DNA of 64,000 nucleotides, taken from an uncultured Prevotellaceae bacterium. Its GTDB lineage: Bacteria; Bacteroidota; Bacteroidia; Bacteroidales; Bacteroidaceae. The stretch covers positions 1-64,000 of the forward strand of contig CACWNV010000007.1 of NCBI GenBank assembly GCA_902762325.1, given 5' to 3'. The translations under genes and the position numbers were made by a program. Below are positions 1-9,247 of this stretch, piece by piece; position 1 is the stretch's first letter; each line of letters opens with the position of its first letter. A model generated the notes under the pieces. It saw only the letters and a list, made by a program, of their open reading frames with translations, did not search any database and had not been told where the DNA came from.

Positions 1-1
1 A

Positions 2-1402
2 AGTAAGGATAAAGTTTGGTGGACTTCTGAGGAATATAAGAACGACAACCACCCCATGAGCGAAGAGGTGTGGGCAAAGGTGAAGGAGATTGCCATCAAT
101 GAGCTTTGCAACAAGGAATTGTATGTAATGGATGCATTCTGCGGTGCTAACGAGGGAACTCGTCTGGCAGTGCGTTTCATCGTTGAGGTTGCTTGGCAGG
201 CTCACTTCGTAAAGAACATGTTCATCCAGCCGACAGAGGAAGAACTTGCAAACTTCGAGCCTAACTTCGTTATCTACAACGCTTCAAAGGCAAAGGTTGA
301 GAACTACAAGGAGCTGGGTCTGAACTCAGAGACTTGTGTTGCCTTCAACACAACAAGCCGTGAGCAGTGCATCATCAACACATGGTATGGTGGTGAGATG
401 AAGAAAGGTATGTTCTCTATGATGAACTACTTCCTGCCGCTTCAGGGCATCGCTTCTATGCACTGCTCTGCCAATACCGACATGGAAGGTAAGAATACCG
501 CTATCTTCTTCGGTCTCTCCGGTACAGGTAAGACCACTTTGTCTACCGACCCGAAGCGTCTGCTGATTGGTGATGACGAGCACGGATGGGACGACAATGG
601 CGTGTTCAACTTCGAGGGTGGCTGCTATGCAAAGGTTATCAACCTCGACAAGGAGAGCGAGCCCGACATCTACAACGCTATCCGCCGCGACGCTCTGCTG
701 GAGAACGTAACTGTTGACGAAGAGGGTAAGATTGATTTCGCCGACAAGAGCGTTACAGAGAACACCCGCGTAAGCTATCCTATCAACCATATCGAGAAGA
801 TCGTGGCTAAGGTAAACGGTAAGAGTGCAGGTCCAGAGGCTCAGAATGTTATCTTCCTCAGTGCTGACGCATTCGGCGTACTGCCTCCAGTATCTATCCT
901 CGACCCAGAGCAGACCAAGTACTACTTCCTCTCTGGCTTCACCGCTAAGCTGGCTGGTACAGAGCGTGGCATCACAGAGCCTACTCCAACATTCTCTGCC
1001 TGCTTCGGTCAGGCATTCCTCGAGCTGCATCCTACAAAGTATGCTGAGGAGCTTGTAAAGCGCATGGAGAAGAGCGGTGCCAAGGCTTACCTCGTGAACA
1101 CTGGTTGGAACGGAACAGGCAAGCGTATCTCCATCAAGGATACACGTGGTATCATCGACGCTATCCTCGGCGGTGCTATCCTGAATGCTCCTACAAAGAA
1201 GATTCCTTACTTCAACTTCGAAGTTCCTACACAGCTCGACGGTGTGGCTTGGGGCATCCTCGATCCTCGCGACACTTATCAGAACCGCGCCGAGTGGGAT
1301 GAGAAGGCTAAGGATCTGGCTGGACGCTTTATCAAGAACTTCAAGAAGTATGAAGGCAACGAGGCTGGTAAGGCTCTCGTAGCTGCTGGTCCCCAGCTGT
1401 AA
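2..1402 (+). CDS. pckA: Phosphoenolpyruvate carboxykinase (ATP), 5' truncated
   Basis: Catalyses the ATP-dependent interconversion of oxaloacetate and phosphoenolpyruvate, linking the C4 dicarboxylate pool to gluconeogenesis or, in anaerobic Bacteroidales, CO2 fixation towards succinate. The reading frame is open from base 2, upstream of the first internal ATG at 56, so the true start lies before the window. About 466 codons are visible, and the family usually has about 535, so roughly 65-70 N-terminal residues are missing. The nucleotide-binding loop GLSGTGKTT (near bases 511-540), the metal/phosphate motif LIGDDEHGW and the C-terminal [11 protein letters not shown] motif are all present. 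A strong terminator follows. The identification is secure. Confidence 0.97.
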   Translation, partial: SKDKVWWTSEEYKNDNHPMSEEVWAKVKEIAINELCNKELYVMDAFCGANEGTRLAVRFIVEVAWQAHFVKNMFIQPTEEELANFEPNFVIYNASKAKVENYKELGLNSETCVAFNTTSREQCIINTWYGGEMKKGMFSMMNYFLPLQGIASMHCSANTDMEGKNTAIFFGLSGTGKTTLSTDPKRLLIGDDEHGWDDNGVFNFEGGCYAKVINLDKESEPDIYNAIRRDALLENVTVDEEGKIDFADKSVTENTRVSYPINHIEKIVAKVNGKSAGPEAQNVIFLSADAFGVLPPVSILDPEQTKYYFLSGFTAKLAGTERGITEPTPTFSACFGQAFLELHPTKYAEELVKRMEKSGAKAYLVNTGWNGTGKRISIKDTRGIIDAILGGAILNAPTKKIPYFNFEVPTQLDGVAWGILDPRDTYQNRAEWDEKAKDLAGRFIKNFKKYEGNEAGKALVAAGPQL

Positions 1403-1425
1403 TTCATTTACTTGACAGAAATAGA

Positions 1426-1468
1426 ATCGGCCAAAGTGCGAGAAAGTTCGTCACTTTGGCCGATTTTT
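1426..1468 (+). terminator. Rho-independent terminator of pckA
   Basis: A perfect 13-bp stem (ATCGGCCAAAGTG at 1426-1438 with its complement at 1452-1464) is followed directly by a T tract. It starts 24 bp after the pckA stop codon. Confidence 0.9.
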
Positions 1469-1540
1469 CATGTCCTTCGTTCAACGGACATGATATAAGT
1501 CAACAAAACGACACCGTTATGCCGAATGAGCCGGGAAGAG

Positions 1541-1571
1541 TTGCCCGTATGCCGTAAAAGTTGTACTTTTG
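1541..1571 (+). promoter_or_regulatory. Bacteroidetes-type promoter for the small RNA
   Basis: TTG at 1541-1543, a 20-bp spacer, and a -7 box TACTTTTG at 1564-1571 match the Bacteroidetes housekeeping consensus TTTG-N19-21-TAnnTTTG. The predicted start point is about base 1576, which is the first base of a hairpin. Confidence 0.6.
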
Positions 1572-1575
1572 CATC

Positions 1576-1708
1576 GTGTTCGGGAGAACACAGCGTTTCA
1601 TTAGGTTAGTAGTTTGATAGATTTTTAAGGTAAAGATTATGTTATTAGATTTTGAGACATTATCGTAAAGACCAGGGTCAGTGATTGATACTGGTCTTTC
1701 TTTTTTTG
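1576..1708 (+). ncRNA. Candidate small RNA or attenuated leader transcript (about 133 nt)
   Basis: This transcription unit is bounded by a good promoter and a good terminator and contains no ordinary gene. Its predicted 5' end forms a perfect hairpin, GTGTTC-GGGA-GAACAC (1576-1591), with a GNRA-type tetraloop. The 3' end is a 9-bp terminator stem (AAAGACCAG at 1667-1675 with CTGGTCTTT at 1691-1699) followed by a T-rich tract to about 1707. A 9-codon ORF ends exactly where the terminator stem begins. The next gene has its own promoter further down, so this is either an independent sRNA or an attenuator. I do not recognise the family. Confidence 0.5.
1639..1668 (+). CDS. Possible 9-residue leader peptide
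   Basis: ATG at 1639 opens the frame MLLDFETLS and stops with TAA at 1666-1668. The stop codon overlaps the first bases of the terminator stem, so a ribosome finishing here would cover the left arm. The AAGG at about 1627-1630 could act as a weak ribosome binding site. It has no obvious run of one regulatory amino acid (two Leu after Met, a third near the end), so classical attenuation is not proven. It could be fortuitous. Confidence 0.25.
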   Translation: MLLDFETLS

Positions 1709-1813
1709 TCAGAACATGTAATAATAATCTAAACAGAACTTAAAAATCGGTCTAAGAATCAAGATTTTACATAATAAAGCATTAAAAAATACGACTATTT
1801 GCGGAATTCTGCT

Positions 1814-1821
1814 TAAATTTG
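1814..1821 (+). promoter_or_regulatory. -7 box (TAAATTTG) for the DUF6242 lipoprotein gene
   Basis: TAAATTTG matches TAnnTTTG and lies 25 bp before the ATG at 1847. No convincing -33 element is seen at the standard spacing. Confidence 0.5.
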
Positions 1822-1846
1822 CACACTAAATATTAATTGACGTATA

Positions 1847-3295
1847 ATGAGAAGTAAGTTTTCGGCATATTTCATGCTGCTCTCTGTAGTAATCATGTTT
1901 GCATCTTGTCTGAAGGATAAGGACGAAAATATAACGTATCGTGGAGATTCAGCTATTACCGCATTCAGCGTTGTAACGGCAAAAAGGTATGCACATACCA
2001 TCAGCAAGAGCGGTGCAGACAGTGTCTATAGGGCTAACGTAAGTTGCAGTAACTACAAATTCTATATTGACCAGATAGCTTGTGAGATCTATAATCCCGA
2101 TTCCCTGCCGAAAGGTGTTGACTTGAAGAAGTTGATTTGTTCGATTACAAGTAGGAACTCTGGCACAATCTTGATCAATCTCTCTTCGGTATCCAATCAT
2201 GACACACTGAAGGTCTATTCCTCTACAGACTCCCTGGATTTCAGCATGCCTCGTGAAGTCCGTGTCTATAATGAGCAGTCTACATCCTATCGTACCTATA
2301 CTGTGCGCGTGAATGTGCATCAGCAGGACGGTGATGCCATGACCTGGAAACAGGAAAAAAACGGTGAACTGAACTTCATGAAGGCATCGCAGATACGGCT
2401 GGCAGCTGTCGGCAATAACGTCTATGGCTTCGGCCTTTCTCAAGAAGACGGCAGCACATGGATGATGGATCTCAAGAAGCGTGTTGCATCGGGTGGCACC
2501 GATGAGAACAGTCTCAGCACTCTTCATTTCGGTTTTGACGCCATCGACAACGTGGTGTCCTACGGCAACCGGCTTGCTGTCTATGACGAAGAAGGGCTCC
2601 ACTCACTGACTTTGACTGATGACGGAACAGAGCAATGGACCCATACGAAAGCCATCTATGGGGAAGATAAAAAAGAGATAAACCTGAAGCAGCTTGTCGG
2701 TATGTCTGACAAGGAAATGTATGCGATAGGAACAGACGGAAAACTTCTGGTGTCGACAGATAACGGACTGACATGGGCAGAAGAGCAGCTCGACAAAGAT
2801 GTGTCATTCTTGCCGGATAATCAGATCAGCTGTACCGTTCATGACGTGAAGACAAACGAAGGGATGGAACGTGTGGAGCTGTCGGGCTATAACGAGGAGG
2901 AAGGAAAATTCGTCTTCTGGACGAAGATTGTCGATAAAGCGGAGCCCGGTGCACAATCGGTCTGGCTCTTCAACGGTGGTGGCTACGATAAGAGTTTCTG
3001 GCTGCCGTCGGCAGATAACATGAGGATTTTTGCATACGGAGACGGCAACATTGCCATCGGTTGTAGCAGTTCAGGAGCCTTCGCGCAGATCTATGTAAGC
3101 AATGATGGCTGCATCACATGGCAGAAGAGTACGACTTATTCCTATCCCTCGGAAATTCTGTGCTCAGGCGTCTTCGATGCTGCCGCCGACGATGACGGTT
3201 ATATCTGGCTGGTGTGTGGTGGCAGCGGACAGATATGGCGCGGAATGCTGAACAGATACGGCTGGGAAGTGGTACAGAAATCATTTACCGAGTAA
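1847..3295 (+). CDS. DUF6242-type lipoprotein with Asp-box (BNR-like) repeats
   Basis: A 482-residue exported lipoprotein. The N-terminus has a hydrophobic segment ending in the lipobox FASC (Cys about residue 21), so the mature protein is likely anchored to a membrane by lipidated Cys. The first ~160 residues resemble the DUF6242 N-terminal domain of Bacteroidales lipoproteins. The rest contains Asp-box motifs of the form S-x-D-x-G-x-T-W (STDNGLTW and VSNDGCITW), typical of beta-propellers such as sialidases and sortilin-like proteins. No catalytic residues can be assigned, so Asp boxes here indicate fold only. A DUF6089 barrel gene follows after 32 bp and is probably co-transcribed. Function unknown; possibly surface binding or a scaffold. 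Confidence 0.8.
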   Translation: MRSKFSAYFMLLSVVIMFASCLKDKDENITYRGDSAITAFSVVTAKRYAHTISKSGADSVYRANVSCSNYKFYIDQIACEIYNPDSLPKGVDLKKLICSITSRNSGTILINLSSVSNHDTLKVYSSTDSLDFSMPREVRVYNEQSTSYRTYTVRVNVHQQDGDAMTWKQEKNGELNFMKASQIRLAAVGNNVYGFGLSQEDGSTWMMDLKKRVASGGTDENSLSTLHFGFDAIDNVVSYGNRLAVYDEEGLHSLTLTDDGTEQWTHTKAIYGEDKKEINLKQLVGMSDKEMYAIGTDGKLLVSTDNGLTWAEEQLDKDVSFLPDNQISCTVHDVKTNEGMERVELSGYNEEEGKFVFWTKIVDKAEPGAQSVWLFNGGGYDKSFWLPSADNMRIFAYGDGNIAIGCSSSGAFAQIYVSNDGCITWQKSTTYSYPSEILCSGVFDAAADDDGYIWLVCGGSGQIWRGMLNRYGWEVVQKSFTE

Positions 3296-3327
3296 GTCGG
3301 ACATCTTGACGAGACAGAGAAATATAG

Positions 3328-4011
3328 ATGAAAAAGATATTCTTCATATTGATTACCTGGATGGTCGTTCTGCCGATGAACGCACAGACCGAACCTGAGT
3401 ATCTTATGGAGATTGGTGGTGGTATCGGTATGACCAACTACCTGGGTGACTTCAATGGAAACCTGATTAAGAACTTTCAGCCGGGTGCCGCACTTGTCAT
3501 GCGCAGGCTGCTGAATCCCTATTCAGGCTTCAAGCTGAAGGTCATGTACGGAAAGTTGAAAGGCTCTTCGAAGAACATTGAGACCTATTACCACGATTAT
3601 CAGGTCGAGCCTTATGAGTTCAACAAGTCGCTGGTTGATGTCTGTGTGACCTTTGAGCAGAATCTCTGGCCCTACGGAACAGGACGAGACTACCGTGGTG
3701 CGAAGCGTCTGACGCCTTATATCTTATGCGGACTGGGTGGAACCTACGTTTTCGGTAACGGCAAGAACACATTCGGAATAGGCTTTCCCGTGGGAGTAGG
3801 ACTAAAGTATAAAGTAGCAGATCGTCTGAATCTCGGACTGGAATGGGGTGTTCACTTCACGCTGAGCGATAAGTTCGACGGAGTGAAAGACCCATATTAT
3901 GTGGTGAGCAGCGGTGCATTCAAGAACACAGACTGCTTTTCGTCCCTGATGTTGACGCTGACATATAGTTTTATGGAGAAATGTCGTGTCTGTCATAACC
4001 AGGATGAATGA
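3328..4011 (+). CDS. DUF6089-type outer-membrane beta-barrel protein
   Basis: 227 residues with a cleavable signal peptide ending near NAQ (residue 20). The mature part alternates glycine and aromatic residues in short amphipathic strands (MEIGGGIGMTNYLGD, YILCGLGGTYVFG) as in small eight-stranded outer-membrane barrels, and it matches the DUF6089 family found next to uppS and bamA in Bacteroidetes. The last residues (CRVCHNQDE) extend past the final strand and are hydrophilic, which is not a typical barrel C-terminus. The gene lies 52 bp upstream of uppS in the envelope biogenesis run. Specific role unknown. Confidence 0.8.
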   Translation: MKKIFFILITWMVVLPMNAQTEPEYLMEIGGGIGMTNYLGDFNGNLIKNFQPGAALVMRRLLNPYSGFKLKVMYGKLKGSSKNIETYYHDYQVEPYEFNKSLVDVCVTFEQNLWPYGTGRDYRGAKRLTPYILCGLGGTYVFGNGKNTFGIGFPVGVGLKYKVADRLNLGLEWGVHFTLSDKFDGVKDPYYVVSSGAFKNTDCFSSLMLTLTYSFMEKCRVCHNQDE

Positions 4012-4063
4012 TGTCACATCATGCTTCCGGCTCTGGCAAACATGCTATTATGAGTGAAAGATT

Positions 4064-4798
4064 ATGAATTATGAACTAAAGAATATTCCCCGTCATATCG
4101 CCATCATTATGGATGGAAACGGACGTTGGGCAGCAGAGCGTGGAAAAGAACGCAGTTTCGGTCATCAGGCAGGAGTGGACACGGTGCGCCGTATCACTTC
4201 GGAATGTACCCGTCTGGGAGTGAAATACCTGACATTATATACATTCTCGACCGAAAACTGGAATCGCCCGGCAGATGAGATTGCTGCCTTGATGGGACTT
4301 GTGCTTACTTCGCTGGAGGACGAGATCTTCATGAAGAACAATGTACGTTTTCAGGTGGTGGGAGAAATCGACCGACTTCCGGAGCCTGTAAGAATCAAGT
4401 TGCAGGAGACGATGGACCACACGGCCGGCAATACCACAATGACAATGATTGTGGCACTGAGCTATTCATCACGCTGGGAGATTACGAAGGCAACCCGTGA
4501 GATAGCCCGTGATTTGCGTGATGGAAAGATTTCTGAAGCCGATATCACAGAAGACCTGATCAGTCAGCACATGGTGACGAACTTCATGCCCGACCCTGAC
4601 TTGCTTATCCGTACAGGTGGCGAGCTGCGCATCAGCAACTATCTCTTGTGGCAGATTGCCTATTCAGAGCTTTACTTCTGTGACACCTACTGGCCTGATT
4701 TCATGGAAGAGGATCTGCACAAAGCCATTGAGAGTTTCCAGAACCGTCAGAGACGCTATGGAAAGACGGAGGCACAGGTTGAGGGAAAAGAAGAGTAA
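4064..4798 (+). CDS. uppS: Isoprenyl transferase (undecaprenyl diphosphate synthase)
   Basis: Condenses isopentenyl diphosphate units onto farnesyl diphosphate to make the C55 lipid carrier used for peptidoglycan, O-antigen and capsule building. The 244-residue length is normal. The signature [13 protein letters not shown] near residues 15-27 carries the catalytic Asp and substrate-binding residues, and [19 protein letters not shown] near residues 181-199 is the second family signature. Cytoplasmic. It sits directly before bamA, an order common in Bacteroidales. Confidence 0.97.
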   Translation: MNYELKNIPRHIAIIMDGNGRWAAERGKERSFGHQAGVDTVRRITSECTRLGVKYLTLYTFSTENWNRPADEIAALMGLVLTSLEDEIFMKNNVRFQVVGEIDRLPEPVRIKLQETMDHTAGNTTMTMIVALSYSSRWEITKATREIARDLRDGKISEADITEDLISQHMVTNFMPDPDLLIRTGGELRISNYLLWQIAYSELYFCDTYWPDFMEEDLHKAIESFQNRQRRYGKTEAQVEGKEE

Positions 4799-4870
4799 CG
4801 ACCAAATTCTTATGATAGAGAGAAGATGGAAATAATATATTATATATATAATAAGGTGAACGGGAGGACG

Positions 4871-7522
4871 ATGAGACAGAAGAAATGGAGCATGCTGCCC
4901 ATGTTTCTTTCTCTTGTCGCCTCGTTATTCACGCTTACTGCTCATGCGCAGGATGTCATTGTCAATCCAGATATTTCGTATGCCGGTTCTCCGCGTACCT
5001 GCATCCTTGGCGGTATCAATGTGTCGGGAGTAGATGGGTATGAGGACTATATGCTTACGGGCATCTCAGGACTGGCTGTCGGGCAGGAGATAGAAGTGCC
5101 GGGTACAGCTATTACCGATGCTGTGAAACGCTATTGGAGGCACGGCCTGTTCTCGGATGTGAAGATTTCTGCCGACTCACTGGTGGGAAACAAGATTTAC
5201 CTGCACATCACACTCGCCACCCGTCCACGTGTCTCGACCATCAACTACGTAGGACTGAAGAAGTCGGAGCGTGAGGACATGGAAGAGAAACTCGGTCTGC
5301 TGAAGGGTATGAGTGCTCACCCCAATGCGCTCGACCGTGCGAAGATCCTTGCCAAAAAGTACTTTGATGACAAAGGATTCAAGAATGCAGAGATTGAGAT
5401 CATGCAGCGTGAAGATGTCACAGAGAAGAATCATGTGATCATCGATGTCATCATCGACAAGAAAGAGAAGATGAAGGTGCGGAGCATCATCATCGACGGT
5501 AATGAGGAAATGCCGCTGGGAAAGATCAAGGGAGGCCTGTTTAAAAAGGGAGCCTTTGCGAAAACCCATGAGGCAGGCAAGCTGTCGAGCTTCCTGAAAG
5601 CTAAGAAGTATACACCGGAACGCTGGAAGAAAGACAAGCAGAACCTGATAGATAAATACAATGAATATGGTTACCGCGATGCTGTCATTCTGAAAGACAG
5701 TGTTTGGAATGTAGATCCGAAGCACGTGAACATCTATCTGAAAGTCGACGAAGGAAAGAAATACTATGTGCGCAACATCACATGGGTGGGAAACACCGTC
5801 TATCCTACAAGCTTCCTGAGCGAAGTGCTTGACATGGAGAAAGGCGATGTGTATAACCAGAAACATCTTCACAAGCGTCTGACAGAAGACGAGGATGCGG
5901 TGGGTAACCTGTATTGGAACCACGGTTATCTGTTCTACCAGCTTGATCCTACCGAGGTGAATATTGTCGGAGACTCCATCGACCTGGAAATGCGTATCAC
6001 CGAGAATCAGCAGGCTCACCTTAGCCGTGTGCGTATCAATGGTAACGACCGTCTCTATGAGAATGTGATAAGACGTGAGCTTCGCACAAAGCCGGGTGAC
6101 CTCTTCTCGAAAGACGCACTGACACGTTCGGCCCGCGACCTCGCCTCTATGGGACACTTCGACCCGGAGAAGATTGACCCGAAGGTGGTTCCCAACTATG
6201 AAGACGGAACGGTGGACATCAACTGGAATCTGGAGCAAAAGTCAAACGACCAGATCGAGTTCTCGCTTGGTTGGGGACAGACAGGTGTCATCGGACGTAT
6301 CGGTCTGAAACTGAACAACTTCTCAATGGCGAATCTTTTCCGTAAGAATAGTGAGCACAGAGGAATCCTGCCCATCGGAGACGGTGAGGTGCTGGGCATC
6401 AACTTCCAGACTAACGGTAAATACTATTCATCTGTGAACACGTCCTATTCGACGGCATGGTTCGGAGGAAAGCGACCGATACAGTTCAGCGTGGGTGCCT
6501 ACTACTCGAAGCAGTCTGACGTATCGAGCAACTATTACAATACGGGCTATCTGAACAATTACTATAACTACTTGTATGGCTATGGTAATGGAACGAGCAG
6601 CTACTATTATAATAATTATGAGAACTATTACGATCCGGACACGTACGTGAAGCTATTTGGCGCGTCTCTGGGTTGGGGTAAGCGTCTTAGATGGCCTGAC
6701 GACTATTTCACCTTGTCGGTGTCTTTGGCTTACACCCGTTACATGATGAAGAACTGGAGATACTTCCTGATGCATAATGGTAATTCAAACAACTTGAACA
6801 TCAGCTTGTCGCTGAACCGTTCATCTACGGATAACCAGTTGTTCCCACGTAAAGGTTCAGAGTTCACGGCATCAGTGACCATCACTCCGCCTTGGTCGCT
6901 TTGGGACGGGAAGGACTATAAGAACCTTGCCACTAATGACAAGTCGGCAACATTCTCCAAGGAACAGCAGGATAAATACCGCTGGATTGAATACCACAAA
7001 TGGAAATTCAAGTCTCGTACCTTCACAGCTCTTACAAACGGTCAGAAGTGTCTTGTGCTGATGACCCGCGTGGAATTGGGTATACTCGGTACGTTTAACA
7101 AGTATAAGAAGTCACCATTTGAGACCTTCTATGTCGGTGGTGACGGTATGAGCGGCTATAGCTACGGCTATGCTGAGGAGACTATCGGTCTTCGTGGATA
7201 TGAGAATGGTTCACTGACTCCTTATGGTCAGCAGGGTTACGCCTATGACCGTTTCTCCCTGGAGTTGCGTTATCCGTTCATGCTCGGCAACACGACAATC
7301 TATGGACTGACCTTCGCCGAAGCTGGTAATGCGTGGTATGAGACCAAGAACTTTAACCCGTTTGACATGAAACGGTCAGTCGGTGTCGGCGTTCGCATCT
7401 TCCTGCCAATGGTCGGTCTTATGGGTATCGACTGGGCTTATGGATTTGACAAAGTGCTGGGACGCAGCGGATATGAAAAGGGAGGTTCCCACTTCCACTT
7501 CATTCTCGGACAAGAATTTTAA
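4871..7522 (+). CDS. bamA: BamA, outer-membrane protein assembly factor
   Basis: Core of the BAM machine that inserts beta-barrels into the outer membrane. The start at ATG 4871 is preferred over the in-frame ATG at 4826, because it follows a GGGAGG ribosome binding site and opens a proper signal peptide (MRQKKWSMLPMF... ending THAQ-like at residue ~26); this gives 883 residues. An N-terminal series of POTRA domains (about residues 35-440) is followed by a 16-strand barrel. LRGYENGS near residue ~775 corresponds to the conserved L6 VRGF motif, and the protein ends in phenylalanine as expected. Residues ~551-592 form a Tyr/Asn-rich segment (bases 6523-6645) likely in a surface loop. The skp genes follow. 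Confidence 0.95.
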   Translation: MRQKKWSMLPMFLSLVASLFTLTAHAQDVIVNPDISYAGSPRTCILGGINVSGVDGYEDYMLTGISGLAVGQEIEVPGTAITDAVKRYWRHGLFSDVKISADSLVGNKIYLHITLATRPRVSTINYVGLKKSEREDMEEKLGLLKGMSAHPNALDRAKILAKKYFDDKGFKNAEIEIMQREDVTEKNHVIIDVIIDKKEKMKVRSIIIDGNEEMPLGKIKGGLFKKGAFAKTHEAGKLSSFLKAKKYTPERWKKDKQNLIDKYNEYGYRDAVILKDSVWNVDPKHVNIYLKVDEGKKYYVRNITWVGNTVYPTSFLSEVLDMEKGDVYNQKHLHKRLTEDEDAVGNLYWNHGYLFYQLDPTEVNIVGDSIDLEMRITENQQAHLSRVRINGNDRLYENVIRRELRTKPGDLFSKDALTRSARDLASMGHFDPEKIDPKVVPNYEDGTVDINWNLEQKSNDQIEFSLGWGQTGVIGRIGLKLNNFSMANLFRKNSEHRGILPIGDGEVLGINFQTNGKYYSSVNTSYSTAWFGGKRPIQFSVGAYYSKQSDVSSNYYNTGYLNNYYNYLYGYGNGTSSYYYNNYENYYDPDTYVKLFGASLGWGKRLRWPDDYFTLSVSLAYTRYMMKNWRYFLMHNGNSNNLNISLSLNRSSTDNQLFPRKGSEFTASVTITPPWSLWDGKDYKNLATNDKSATFSKEQQDKYRWIEYHKWKFKSRTFTALTNGQKCLVLMTRVELGILGTFNKYKKSPFETFYVGGDGMSGYSYGYAEETIGLRGYENGSLTPYGQQGYAYDRFSLELRYPFMLGNTTIYGLTFAEAGNAWYETKNFNPFDMKRSVGVGVRIFLPMVGLMGIDWAYGFDKVLGRSGYEKGGSHFHFILGQEF

Positions 7523-7625
7523 AGCGTTAAAAGATAACGTATAATAATTAAAAAATATTTAAACAATTAACTTATCCATTGCTGATTCGTCATATCAGAG
7601 GATACAATAAAAGAAAGGATAGTCT

Positions 7626-8141
7626 ATGAAGAAAATAATGATGATCTGCCTGTTCGCCATAGCAGCGATAACGGCAAGTGCCCAGAAGTTTGCCTTGTTA
7701 GACATGGAGTATATTCTAAAGAATATCCCTTCTTATGAGCGGGCTAATGAGCAGCTTAATCAGGTAAGCAAGAAGTGGCAGGCTGAGGTGGAAGCATTGA
7801 ATACCGAAGCTGCAACAATGTATAAGAACTATCAGAACGAGGTGGTCTTCCTTTCACAGGAGCAGAAGAAAGCCCGTCAGGAGTCTATCATGCAGAAAGA
7901 GAAAGAGGCCAGTGACCTGAAACGTAAGTACTTCGGACCGGAAGGCGAACTGTTCAAGAAGCGTGAGAGTCTGATGGGACCGATTCAGGAAGAGATATAC
8001 AATACCGTCAAGGAGATTTCCGAGCTGCGTGGCTATAGTCTTGTTCTCGACCGGGCAAGTCAGGCGGCTGGAATAATCTTCGGTTCCCCTTCTATAGACA
8101 TTAGTAATGAAGTGCTGGCCAAATTAGGATATGGCCGGTAA
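7626..8141 (+). CDS. OmpH/Skp family periplasmic chaperone, copy 1
   Basis: 171 residues with a signal peptide (cleavage after SAQ, residue ~19) and a long Lys/Glu/Gln-rich helical region (residues ~45-120) that makes the tentacle-like coiled coil of Skp trimers. Skp proteins hold unfolded outer-membrane proteins in the periplasm and deliver them to BamA, whose gene lies 103 bp upstream. FALLDMEYILKNIPSYERA near the mature N-terminus is the family's typical opening strand and helix. First of three tandem paralogues. Confidence 0.92.
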   Translation: MKKIMMICLFAIAAITASAQKFALLDMEYILKNIPSYERANEQLNQVSKKWQAEVEALNTEAATMYKNYQNEVVFLSQEQKKARQESIMQKEKEASDLKRKYFGPEGELFKKRESLMGPIQEEIYNTVKEISELRGYSLVLDRASQAAGIIFGSPSIDISNEVLAKLGYGR

Positions 8142-8180
8142 ATAGAAATAATAATTTATCAATAATAAAAAAGAATAGAA

Positions 8181-8678
8181 ATGAAAAAAGTTATTTTGAT
8201 GTTGATGCTGTTGGCACCAATGACAATGTTTGCTCAAAAGTTCGGTTGTGTTGATTACGATGCAGTGGCTCAGAACCTGCCCGACTACGCGAAGGCAACA
8301 GGTGAGTTACAGGCTTTGGCCAAACAATATGAGAATGATCTGAAGGCTATGCAGGATGAACTCCAGCGTAAGGCAGAAGAATATGATAAGAATAAGTCTA
8401 CAATGAATGCTACCAAGCAGAAGGAGACTGAAGAGTCGCTCATGGAACTGAACCAGAGAATCCAGCAGGCTTATCAGGATAACTCTCAGAAACTGCAGCA
8501 GACACAGCAGGAGAAGTTGGCTCCGATACAGGCAAAGGTAGCAAAGGCTATTGAGAATGTCGGTACCAACGGCAAGTATGTCTTCATCATCATGAAAGGT
8601 TCGCAGCCGTTCATCAACCCCACGTTGTGTGAAGATGTGACAGAGGCTTGCAAGTCTGAAGTCGTAAAACTGAAGTAA
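8181..8678 (+). CDS. OmpH/Skp family periplasmic chaperone, copy 2
   Basis: 165 residues, signal peptide ending in FAQ (residue ~19), mature opening FGCVDYDAVAQNLPDYAKA and a central charged, Gln-rich coiled coil (residues ~50-120). The gene begins 39 bp after copy 1 and ends 7 bp before copy 3, so the three are surely one operon. Presumed role is the same as copy 1: holding outer-membrane proteins in transit to BamA. Whether the three form homo- or hetero-trimers cannot be told from sequence. Confidence 0.92.
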   Translation: MKKVILMLMLLAPMTMFAQKFGCVDYDAVAQNLPDYAKATGELQALAKQYENDLKAMQDELQRKAEEYDKNKSTMNATKQKETEESLMELNQRIQQAYQDNSQKLQQTQQEKLAPIQAKVAKAIENVGTNGKYVFIIMKGSQPFINPTLCEDVTEACKSEVVKLK

Positions 8679-8685
8679 ACAGATA

Positions 8686-9216
8686 ATGAAGAAACGGATT
8701 CTCTCCATACTATTGTTGATGTGCCCTGTCGTCATGATGGCACAGGAGGACAGTCTGCAGGTGTCTGGTTCTCTTTTCGGATGTTTCAGTTATTCACAGG
8801 TGTTTCATTCAATGCCTGACTATGCGATAGCGAAAGCCAATCTTGAACAGCTGACCCGTCAGTACGAGGAAGAGACCAAACGGTCGGAAGACGAATTCAA
8901 CAAGAAGTATGAAGACTTTCTTGACGGGCAGCGTGACTTTGCACCGTCAATCCTGAAGAAACGGCAATCAGAACTGCAGGATATGATGGAACGAAATGTT
9001 GCTTTCAAGAAAGAGGCGCAGCGACTACTCCAGCAAGCAGAGGAGGATGCTTATATCCCGATAAAAGAGAAAATCAATGCGGCGGTGAGGAAACTGGGTA
9101 AGGAGAGAGGATATATCTTTGTACTGAATACCGATAATGATAACATTCCCTATGTCGATGTAGACTTGGGAGTGGATATTACCGAAGAATTAATCAGAAT
9201 ATTAAAAGCAAGGTGA
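8686..9216 (+). CDS. OmpH/Skp family periplasmic chaperone, copy 3 (divergent)
   Basis: 176 residues with a signal peptide ending MAQ (residue ~20). The mature start has a short extra segment (EDSLQVSGSL) before the family opening FGCFSYSQVFHSMPDYAIA. It resembles copy 2 more than copy 1 in that opening but the coiled-coil body (FDKKYEDFLDG-like region, residues ~68-125) is divergent. Only 7 bp separate it from copy 2. A hairpin at its stop codon separates it from murI. Family assignment is firm; a specialised role is only inference. Confidence 0.88.
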   Translation: MKKRILSILLLMCPVVMMAQEDSLQVSGSLFGCFSYSQVFHSMPDYAIAKANLEQLTRQYEEETKRSEDEFNKKYEDFLDGQRDFAPSILKKRQSELQDMMERNVAFKKEAQRLLQQAEEDAYIPIKEKINAAVRKLGKERGYIFVLNTDNDNIPYVDVDLGVDITEELIRILKAR

Positions 9217-9236
9217 GGGCGTAAATGCGCCTTCAC
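9213..9236 (+). other. Intercistronic hairpin at the ompH3 stop codon
   Basis: GTGAGGGCG (9213-9221) pairs with CGCCTTCAC (9228-9236), 9 bp with one G-T pair and a 6-nt loop. The TGA stop lies inside the left arm. There is no T tract, so it looks like an RNA-stability or processing structure rather than a terminator, and could set different levels for the chaperones and murI. Confidence 0.5.
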
Positions 9237-9247
9237 CTCTAATTATT

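Noticed and set aside
326..1030. 234-codon minus-strand ORF opposite pckA
   Set aside because: Shadow of the conserved pckA frame, caused by codon bias of that gene.
5177..6238. 353-codon minus-strand ORF opposite bamA
   Set aside because: Antisense shadow of bamA POTRA region; no homology to any known family.
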